Shown here in pieces: positions 1 through 5,175 of a DNA stretch of 9,974 bases. The stretch spans positions 1-9,974 of the forward strand of contig JAFVRL010000380.1 of the NCBI GenBank assembly GCA_017504325.1. The letters are read 5' to 3'. The translations under genes were made by a program, and so were the position numbers. The stretch is from Lentisphaeria bacterium. Lineage in GTDB: Bacteria > Verrucomicrobiota > Lentisphaeria > Victivallales > UBA1829. Every line of letters starts with the position of its first letter. Position 1 is the stretch's first letter. Below the pieces are notes generated by a model. That model searched no databases, was not told where the DNA came from, and saw only the letters and a program-made list of their open reading frames with translations.

Positions 1-179
1 CACCGGAGATGTTCAGCGATAAAGTAAGTGTCATGGAAGAACTTACCATCAAGTTCTCCAAAGCCATCGAAAAGATCATCAATATCCGTGCCGCAGTACG
101 TCTTATGCCCCCCAACTCCATCCCCAGAAGTGAAGGTAAAGCCAAACGGGTGGTGGATAAACGGGAACTTGACAAGTAA
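1..179 (+). CDS. Phenylacetate-CoA ligase-like protein (PaaK family), C-terminal end only
   Basis: Only the last 58 or so residues are in the window, read in the frame that starts at base 3 and ends with TAA at 177-179. The family activates aryl acids such as phenylacetate to CoA thioesters using ATP, in the cytoplasm. What is visible is the C-terminal lid subdomain: a helix with many Lys and Glu, then an IPRSEGKAKRVVDKR stretch. This matches the IPRSEGK-(K/R)-R-x-DKR ending typical of PaaK-type adenylate-forming enzymes, and its Lys is the likely A10-type catalytic lysine of the ANL superfamily. The next gene, 35 nt downstream, encodes an ACT-domain protein. In anaerobes such proteins often sit beside PaaK-like ligases and indolepyruvate oxidoreductases, which supports the call. 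Substrate cannot be judged from this fragment. Confidence 0.8.
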   Translation, partial: PEMFSDKVSVMEELTIKFSKAIEKIINIRAAVRLMPPNSIPRSEGKAKRVVDKRELDK

Positions 180-214
180 CTATCAACCGCAGAAAAATAA
201 AAAAGGAGCAGAAA

Positions 215-667
215 ATGAAATTTATCCAGCTTTCCATTTTTATCGGACATAACAGTCCCGGAGCATTGAACGACGCCTGTCAGATCCTCGCAGGAGCCGA
301 GATTGATCTTTCCACACTGACCCTTGCCGATACCAAAGAATTCGGAATTTTGCGTCTGATCACCAAAGACTGGGAAAAAGCCAAAGTCCTTTTGAGCAAA
401 GCAGGGTTCATGGTACAGACCACGGAAGTGGTGGCACTCCTTGTGGATCACAAACCCGGCGGCATGTGCGGCATACTGGATACTCTTGCTAAAAACAATA
501 TCAATGTGGAATATCTTTACGCCTTTGCCACTCCTATTGCGGGAAATGCCGTGGTAGTATTCCGCTTTGACAATCCGGATGAAGCCATTGCAAAACTTAC
601 GGAAAAAGGCGGGGACAATATCCGTTTTGTCTCCCCCGGCAAGATCTTCGGAACGGAACAGGCATGA
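215..667 (+). CDS. Tandem ACT-domain protein (amino-acid-binding regulatory type)
   Basis: A 150-residue protein with two ACT-like halves, roughly residues 1-68 and 70-140. Each half starts with a beta strand and a turn (FIGHNSPGALNDAC in the first, VDHKPGGMCGILDTLAKNN in the second), where ACT domains usually bind a small ligand such as an amino acid. There is no catalytic domain, signal peptide or membrane segment. The start ATG at 215 follows a good AAGGAG at 203-208. Stand-alone double-ACT proteins of about 140-150 residues are commonly encoded beside phenylacetate-CoA ligase-like genes, as here. A role in sensing aromatic or branched-chain amino acids for that pathway is inference. It ends 40 nt before uxaC with no visible terminator between them. 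Confidence 0.88.
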   Translation: MKFIQLSIFIGHNSPGALNDACQILAGAEIDLSTLTLADTKEFGILRLITKDWEKAKVLLSKAGFMVQTTEVVALLVDHKPGGMCGILDTLAKNNINVEYLYAFATPIAGNAVVVFRFDNPDEAIAKLTEKGGDNIRFVSPGKIFGTEQA

Positions 668-707
668 GCATTATAAACATACAAGCAAAAATATAAGGAT
701 ATAAAAC

Positions 708-2081
708 ATGTCATTTCTGGATGAAAAATACCTTCTGGGCAGCGAGACGGCTCTTGCCCTTTTTGAAACCGTGAAAAACCTTCCCGTAGTGGATGTTCAC
801 AATCACGCCAATGTGGCGGAGATCGCCGCCAATGACAATTACAAAGATCTGTGGCAGGTATGTGCCGCAACCGACCACTATGTCTGGGAAATGCTGCGCA
901 AGCGTTCTGTACCGGAAGAAATGATCACCGGTAAAAATGTGTCCAACAAGGAAAAATTCATGACGCTTGCCAAAGTATTTCCGGAGTTTATCGGAAACCC
1001 TGTGTACGAATGGGTACATCTGGATCTCCGCAGAGGTCTGGGAATGAAAAATGCCATCCTCGATGAAAACACCGCAGAAAACATCTGGAACGAATCCCTG
1101 AAGATCCTTGCCACCGACAATAAACGCCCCCAGGGGCTGGTAAAGGAACAGAATATTGAATTGATGTGCTCTACCGACGATCCTGTCGATCTTCTGGGTG
1201 AACACAAAGAAGCCAATGCAGCTTTCGGCAGAACCGTCATCCGTCCCACCTGGAGACCGGATAAGGCTGTAAATATTTTTGCCGCCACCTGGAACGAATA
1301 TATCGGAAAGCTGGAAAAACGGTTCAATGCCACCATCAATTCTGTGGATGAACTTGTGGAAGTTCTGAAAGCCTCCCATAAATACTTTGAAGAAAATGGT
1401 GCAGTAGCCTCCGACCACGGGATCGAATATCCTCTTTCCGGTGATGCAACAAAAGAACAGGCGGAAAGTGCCTTCAAAAAGGCAAGAAGCGGCAAAGCCC
1501 TTACAAGAGCCGAGATCGACGACTACATGTCCTATATCTCCGTAAAGATCGCAGAAATGGATGCGGAATCCAACTGGGTGTTCCAGATGCATATCGGAGC
1601 TGTCCGTGACATCAGAAGTTCTCTCTTCAATACACTGGGACCGGACTCCGGAGGAGATGTATCCGATCACATGGTCAATATCGTTGCTCCTCTGGGCAGA
1701 TTCCTTGATAAACTTGACGGCAAACTCAAAGTTGTCCTCTATTGTCTTGATCCCCACCATCAGAGCGACCTTGCCACCGTTGCCCGTGCATTCGGGGCAA
1801 AAGTGCGTCTGGGTTCCGCCTGGTGGCTCAATGATACCCCCATCGGTATGAGAAGACAGCTGGAATACATCGGTAGTGTGGATCTTCTCTACAATTTTGC
1901 CGGCATGGTCTCTGATTCCCGGAAGATCCTTTCCTATTCTTCCCGTTTTGAAATGTTCCGCAGAGTGCTTGCCGATGTTGTTGCCCAGCATGTATTGCGC
2001 GGACAGTTCCCCGCTTCTGCAGCAGAAAAACTCATGCGGCAGATGTGCTATGACGGTCCGAAAGAGTTTTACGGTATCTGA
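708..2081 (+). CDS. uxaC: Glucuronate/galacturonate isomerase (uronate isomerase)
   Basis: This cytoplasmic enzyme converts D-glucuronate to D-fructuronate and D-galacturonate to D-tagaturonate, the first step of hexuronate breakdown toward 2-keto-3-deoxygluconate. The 457-residue product is close to the usual 460-475. Recognisable family motifs are the N-terminal metal-site-like DVHNH at 29-33, CSTDDP at 154-159, a RPTWRPDK block, FQMHIGAVR at 292-300, GSAWWLNDTPIGM at 369-381, and the C-terminal VSDSRKILSYSSRFEMFRR block. These follow the amidohydrolase-like barrel order of the family. The start ATG is preceded by AAGGAT at 695-700. nagB follows after a 74-nt gap that contains a hairpin, so the two may be co-transcribed. 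Together they suggest use of uronic-acid and amino-sugar containing polymers. No genes for the later uronate steps (uxaB, uxuB, kdgK) are in the window. Confidence 0.97.
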   Translation: MSFLDEKYLLGSETALALFETVKNLPVVDVHNHANVAEIAANDNYKDLWQVCAATDHYVWEMLRKRSVPEEMITGKNVSNKEKFMTLAKVFPEFIGNPVYEWVHLDLRRGLGMKNAILDENTAENIWNESLKILATDNKRPQGLVKEQNIELMCSTDDPVDLLGEHKEANAAFGRTVIRPTWRPDKAVNIFAATWNEYIGKLEKRFNATINSVDELVEVLKASHKYFEENGAVASDHGIEYPLSGDATKEQAESAFKKARSGKALTRAEIDDYMSYISVKIAEMDAESNWVFQMHIGAVRDIRSSLFNTLGPDSGGDVSDHMVNIVAPLGRFLDKLDGKLKVVLYCLDPHHQSDLATVARAFGAKVRLGSAWWLNDTPIGMRRQLEYIGSVDLLYNFAGMVSDSRKILSYSSRFEMFRRVLADVVAQHVLRGQFPASAAEKLMRQMCYDGPKEFYGI

Positions 2082-2097
2082 TTTACAACTAATATAA

Positions 2098-2140
2098 CCA
2101 TTTTCTGCGGGACAATTTTGTCAAATGACCGCAAAATAAC
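2098..2140 (+). promoter_or_regulatory. Compound inverted repeat between uxaC and nagB
   Basis: ATTTT (2100-2104) can pair with AAAAT (2133-2137), GCGG (2107-2110) with CCGC (2129-2132), and an inner GACAA (2111-2115) with TTGTC (2118-2122). A second overlapping palindrome, GTCAAATGAC, lies at 2120-2129. In RNA this would form a stem ending a few bases before the nagB Shine-Dalgarno sequence at 2144-2150. No run of U follows at once, so it is not a normal intrinsic terminator. It could be an operator for a sugar-responsive repressor, an RNA processing site, or a structure affecting nagB translation. The pairing is seen in the sequence; the role is inference. Confidence 0.35.
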
Positions 2141-2155
2141 TTAAAGGAGTGAAAA

Positions 2156-2953
2156 ATGGAAATCATCATCATGAAAACAGCCGAACAGGCTGAAAAACTT
2201 GCCGCACAGATCATTGCTGACGCCCTGATCGAAAAACCCAATCTGACTCTCGGTCTTGCCACCGGTGCCACCATGGAAAACCTCTATCACAAACTTGCTG
2301 ACATGAATCAGAAAGGTGAACTGGATTTCTCCCTCTGCAAGACCTTCAATCTGGACGAATATGTGGGACTTCCTGCAGAAGATCACAACTCCTACCGCTA
2401 CTACATGAACTATCATCTTTTCGACCGCATCAATATCGACAAACGCAATACCCATCTGGAAAACGGCGTTGCCGAAGATCTGGAATTTGAATGTGCCGAA
2501 TATGAAAGACTCATGGAAGAAGCAGGCGGCGTTGACCTTCAGCTTCTGGGTATCGGTCTTTCCGGTCACATCGGTTTCAACGAACCCACCTCCTCCTTCT
2601 CCTCCCGTACCAGAGCAGTGAACCTCACCCCTGTCACCATGACACAGAACGGTCCCTATTTCGATCCTGCCAAAGGCGAAAAGATGCCCAATCGCGCGCT
2701 CACCATGGGTGTAGGTACTGTCCTTGATGCAAAACGCCTTCTCATGCTTGTTACCGGCGAAAGAAAAGCAGATATCATCGCTGCTGCTCTTGAAGGCCCC
2801 ATGACCAGCATGATCTCCGGTTCTGCCATTCAGCTGCATCCTGACTGTACCGTTATCGTTGACGAAGCAGCCGGTGCAAAACTGAAACTCAAAGACTATT
2901 ATGAGTCTGCATTCAAAAACGATCCCAAATGGGCAAAATATCAGAACATCTGA
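2156..2953 (+). CDS. nagB: Glucosamine-6-phosphate deaminase
   Basis: It converts glucosamine 6-phosphate to fructose 6-phosphate and ammonia, feeding amino sugars into glycolysis. The product has 265 residues, a normal length. Family marks include the sugar-phosphate loop GLATGAT (33-39), FNLDEYVGL with the enolisation Asp at 67, and LLGIGLSGHIGFNEP with ring-opening His 138 and Glu 143. A C-terminal block (GERKADIIAAALEG through SAIQLHPDCTVIVDE) also fits. One oddity is that residue 136, usually Asp or Asn (D141 in Escherichia coli numbering), is Ser. The start at 2156 is set by AAGGAGT at 2144-2150; a second Met at residue 6 has no such site. nagA is not present in the window. The gene ends 28 nt before a strong terminator. 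Confidence 0.95.
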   Translation: MEIIIMKTAEQAEKLAAQIIADALIEKPNLTLGLATGATMENLYHKLADMNQKGELDFSLCKTFNLDEYVGLPAEDHNSYRYYMNYHLFDRINIDKRNTHLENGVAEDLEFECAEYERLMEEAGGVDLQLLGIGLSGHIGFNEPTSSFSSRTRAVNLTPVTMTQNGPYFDPAKGEKMPNRALTMGVGTVLDAKRLLMLVTGERKADIIAAALEGPMTSMISGSAIQLHPDCTVIVDEAAGAKLKLKDYYESAFKNDPKWAKYQNI

Positions 2954-2969
2954 TCATTGTTTCTGATAT

Positions 2970-3014
2970 AAAAAAGACAGCTGCCGCCAACCGGAAGGTT
3001 GCGGCAGTTTTTTT
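2970..3014 (+). terminator. Intrinsic terminator after nagB, possibly bidirectional
   Basis: CTGCCGC (2981-2987) pairs with GCGGCAG (3001-3007), and AACC (2989-2992) with GGTT (2997-3000), around a GGAA loop with one bulged C. Seven T residues follow at 3008-3014. An A-rich tract just upstream (2970-2976) gives a weaker U tract on the opposite strand. The hairpin could therefore also stop lpxK transcripts, which arrive from the right 85 nt after that gene's stop. Confidence 0.92.
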
Positions 3015-3098
3015 ATTTCAGAGAGGGGAAAAATAATGAACGACCTGCAAATCTGTCATAACGGCACTGACAGTCTGCTGCTTTATCGTGGGGGTGTT

Positions 3099-4316
3099 TT
3101 ACAGATTTTCATCCCGGAAGTCCCGCAGATCGGGCATGGGTTTCAAATTGAAGCAGATACGGGAAATACACTCATCAAAGTTTTCCCGTCCGCTTAAAAT
3201 ATCAATTTCCACACGCAGAAAAACGACCGGAAGATCCCGTCTGTCCAGTCTGGGCATACGCACCGCATCTTTTTCAGTGGTAACGATCATTTCCGCCCCG
3301 GCTTTTTTCGCATCGTTCACAAAGTCGATCATCTCCTGCTGATGGTATCTGTGATGGTCGGCGAAATGCCGTTCCAGTACGATATTGCCTCCCAGTTCGG
3401 AAAGGAAACCGTTGAAAGAGGCGGGATTGGCAATAGCGGAAATGGAGGCGACCTTCTTTCCGTTCAGTTCAGCCAGATCCATACGCTTTTTCCGGTCAAA
3501 CACCTCTTCCAGATATTTGGGACGGTGACAACATTCAATGATCTCCGCATGATGATTCTGACGCTGAAGAAATGTTTTCAGATGCCGTAATTTAGGAGAA
3601 CCATCGGATTTGGTAAGAAAGATATAATCCGCCCGCTGGATATTCTTGATGGGTTCCCGGAGCAATCCTCTGGGCAGCACATGGTGATTGGAAAAGGGAT
3701 CGGTGGAATCCACCAGCAGGATATTGATATGGGGACGCAGTTTGAGATACTGGAATCCGTCATCAAGGATAAGGGTATCTGTGCCGAATTCATCAATGGC
3801 ATAAAGACCGGATTTTACCCTGTCCTTATCCACGATGACCGCCACATTTTCCAGATTGGAGGCAAGCATAAAGGGTTCATCGCCTGCACTCACGGAATTG
3901 AGAAGAAGATTTTTTCCATCGGAGACCACCCGGGGAGGCACTTCATTTTTCCGGGAAGAAAATTTCCTTGCGATTTTATCCAGAAAAGATCTGTCTTTAC
4001 TGCGGTAGCCCCGGCTGAGTATCGCTACTTTCCTGCCTTTTTTGCTCAAAGTCCGTGCAAAGACCTCCACCACCGGAGTCTTTCCCGTTCCGCCGCAAGT
4101 CACATTACCGATACTGACCACAAGACAACCGATAGCACGGAAACGGATCACCCGTCTGTCGTACATCCAGATCCTTGTCTGCACCGCTCTGCGGTAAAGC
4201 CGGGATGCAAGAAACAGGATACCTTTGAAAGCATTTCCTGCAAGATCATGTCTTCTTTCGTGAATGATCTCCAAAAAAAACTGTTCCGCTTTTTCTCCCA
4301 GTTCCCGGATGTTCAT
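3099..4316 (-). CDS. lpxK: Tetraacyldisaccharide 4'-kinase (lipid A biosynthesis)
   Basis: LpxK phosphorylates the 4' position of the tetraacylated disaccharide-1-phosphate to make lipid IVA, at the inner face of the inner membrane. The Walker A motif is GNVTCGGTGKTP at 70-81, close to the family's GNLTVGGTGKTP. It is followed by LSRGYR (100-105), GDEPFML (145-151), ILDDGFQY (183-190, usually DDGFQH), LPRGLLREP (214-222) and the late TTEKDAVRM block. An N-terminal stretch around 28-45 is partly hydrophobic and basic and is probably the membrane-associated helix. At 405 residues it is longer than the common 320-350, with extra sequence at the N-terminus and after LSRGYR (about 106-130). The start has AGGAA at 4326-4330 and a good promoter further upstream. 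It shows that the organism makes lipid A. It stands apart from other lpx genes here. Confidence 0.96.
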   Translation of the reverse strand: MNIRELGEKAEQFFLEIIHERRHDLAGNAFKGILFLASRLYRRAVQTRIWMYDRRVIRFRAIGCLVVSIGNVTCGGTGKTPVVEVFARTLSKKGRKVAILSRGYRSKDRSFLDKIARKFSSRKNEVPPRVVSDGKNLLLNSVSAGDEPFMLASNLENVAVIVDKDRVKSGLYAIDEFGTDTLILDDGFQYLKLRPHINILLVDSTDPFSNHHVLPRGLLREPIKNIQRADYIFLTKSDGSPKLRHLKTFLQRQNHHAEIIECCHRPKYLEEVFDRKKRMDLAELNGKKVASISAIANPASFNGFLSELGGNIVLERHFADHHRYHQQEMIDFVNDAKKAGAEMIVTTEKDAVRMPRLDRRDLPVVFLRVEIDILSGRENFDECISRICFNLKPMPDLRDFRDENL

Positions 4317-4361
4317 AATCGATTATTCCTGTCTTTTCCAATTTTTCTTTGATAAATACAT

Positions 4362-4390
4362 AATATATTCCCTGTTTATGCAATATTCAA
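4362..4390 (-). promoter_or_regulatory. Candidate sigma70-type promoter for lpxK
   Basis: On the - strand, a -35 box TTGAAT (complement of 4385-4390) is followed by a 17-nt spacer and a -10 box TATATT (complement of 4362-4367). This matches the consensus at four and five of six positions. Transcription would start near 4355, leaving a leader of about 40 nt before the lpxK ATG. Spacing and fit are good, but promoter use is not shown by sequence alone. Confidence 0.55.
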
Positions 4391-4391
4391 C

Positions 4392-4420
4392 TTGAATTTT
4401 ATTCTTTTTAGTGCTATCTT
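4392..4420 (+). promoter_or_regulatory. Candidate promoter for the lipoprotein gene
   Basis: On the + strand, TTGAAT (4392-4397), a 17-nt spacer and TATCTT (4415-4420) match the consensus at four of six positions each. The leader before the ATG at 4486 would be about 60 nt. The -35 box is the mirror image of the lpxK -35 box, with one base (C4391) between them. Confidence 0.4.
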
Positions 4421-4485
4421 ACCATATTATGGCGAATATGAAGAACATGTGCCACAGGTTGAAAGCGGTGGATAGAGGAGTTTTT

Positions 4486-4962
4486 ATGCTGATAAAATAT
4501 ACAGAAACAAGACAAGGATTTGATTTTTCCCGTCTTTCTGTGCCCGCCTCTTTCCGCCATCTGTTCAGAAAATTCCTGTATTTATTCATATTTCTTTCCC
4601 CTGCCCTGCTTCTTGTCTCGTGTACATCTTTTGAAGCAGGCAGCGACAAACGCCTTTCTGAATTGGCTGCCCACATGATCAAACATACCGGAGGACAGAT
4701 CTCTGCGATGATGATGGTGGAACCTGTCCGGGCATCGGATGGACTTGCCATAAAAATTGCAGGAAGGGAAGTCGCCTTTTATAAGTATGATCTTACTCTT
4801 CCGAAAGCAAAAAAGAAATATGAACATGTCAGGGCGCACAAGGCAGTCTATATCAGCGGAGTGCGTTTTGATGCAGAGATCAATGGGCCTTTTATGATGA
4901 TCGACCACACAAAAAATTTGAAGCGGCAGGAACTTATCAAAGCATTTCATGATTTCAGGTAG
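4486..4962 (+). CDS. Small predicted lipoprotein of unknown function
   Basis: I do not recognise this 158-residue protein. Its start is set by AGAGGAG at 4474-4480, six bases before ATG 4486; longer in-frame starts upstream (4411, 4429) lack such a site. After an unusually long basic N-region of about 29 residues comes a hydrophobic segment (30-44) and a lipobox LLVSC, giving a predicted lipidated Cys at 46. Residue +2 is Thr rather than Asp, so outer-membrane sorting is plausible. The mature part, about 113 residues, is Lys-rich and has no other membrane segment or Cys. It ends with a basic helix-like stretch after a GPFMMIDH segment. It is divergent from lpxK and followed by its own weak terminator, so it is probably a single-gene unit. 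An envelope role is inference. Confidence 0.72.
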   Translation: MLIKYTETRQGFDFSRLSVPASFRHLFRKFLYLFIFLSPALLLVSCTSFEAGSDKRLSELAAHMIKHTGGQISAMMMVEPVRASDGLAIKIAGREVAFYKYDLTLPKAKKKYEHVRAHKAVYISGVRFDAEINGPFMMIDHTKNLKRQELIKAFHDFR

Positions 4963-4964
4963 TT

Positions 4965-5003
4965 CCAGGTCTTTTCTTATTTGAAGATTCCGGGAGTTTT
5001 TTT
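4965..5003 (+). terminator. Imperfect intrinsic terminator after the lipoprotein gene
   Basis: Just after the stop codon, CCAGGTCTT (4965-4973) can pair with AAGATTCCGGG (4984-4994), with one A-G mismatch and a two-base TT bulge around a loop of about ten bases. Seven T residues follow at 4997-5003. The hairpin is imperfect but its position and U tract fit a terminator. Confidence 0.45.
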
Positions 5004-5036
5004 ATAAAGGTGCATATTGTTTTAAATATTTTTTCA

Positions 5037-5100
5037 GGGGAAGTTTCCCCGTATTTTCAATAAAAAAGTAAAAGTAGAGTAAAAGTAAAAAGTAAAAGTA
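5037..5100 (+). repeat. GC inverted repeat and three A-rich 9-mer direct repeats upstream of ppdK
   Basis: The ppdK upstream region holds an inverted repeat, GGGGAA-GT-TTCCCC (5037-5050). It also holds three direct copies of GTAAAAGTA at 5068-5076, 5079-5087 and 5092-5100, whose starts are 11 and 13 bases apart. I could not find a convincing -35/-10 pair in 5004-5175. The repeats could be a regulator binding array or simple slippage sequence. They lie outside the coding region if ppdK starts at 5176. Confidence 0.5.
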
Positions 5101-5175
5101 CTGGTGATCCTGTTTTCAAATCCCAGTTTTGGGAGTAAAGATCAAACGGGATCAGAAAAAGTGAAAGGTAGAAAA

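Noticed and set aside
711..1991. Long open frame on the - strand opposite uxaC
   Set aside because: It is a shadow of uxaC: the + strand frame has clear uronate isomerase motifs and a Shine-Dalgarno site, while the antisense product shows no family features.
3036..3197. Small 53-residue open frame after the nagB terminator, with a weak GAGAGGGG upstream
   Set aside because: It starts just past a strong terminator with no visible promoter, and its second half is antisense to the lpxK 3' end, so a real gene is unlikely.
3681..4352. 223-residue open frame on the + strand opposite lpxK
   Set aside because: It lies antisense to well-conserved lpxK motifs and has no recognisable domain.
5104..5175. 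Earlier in-frame start for ppdK
   Set aside because: The 24 added residues have no family match and no ribosome site, and the ATG at 5176 has AAAGG at suitable spacing.
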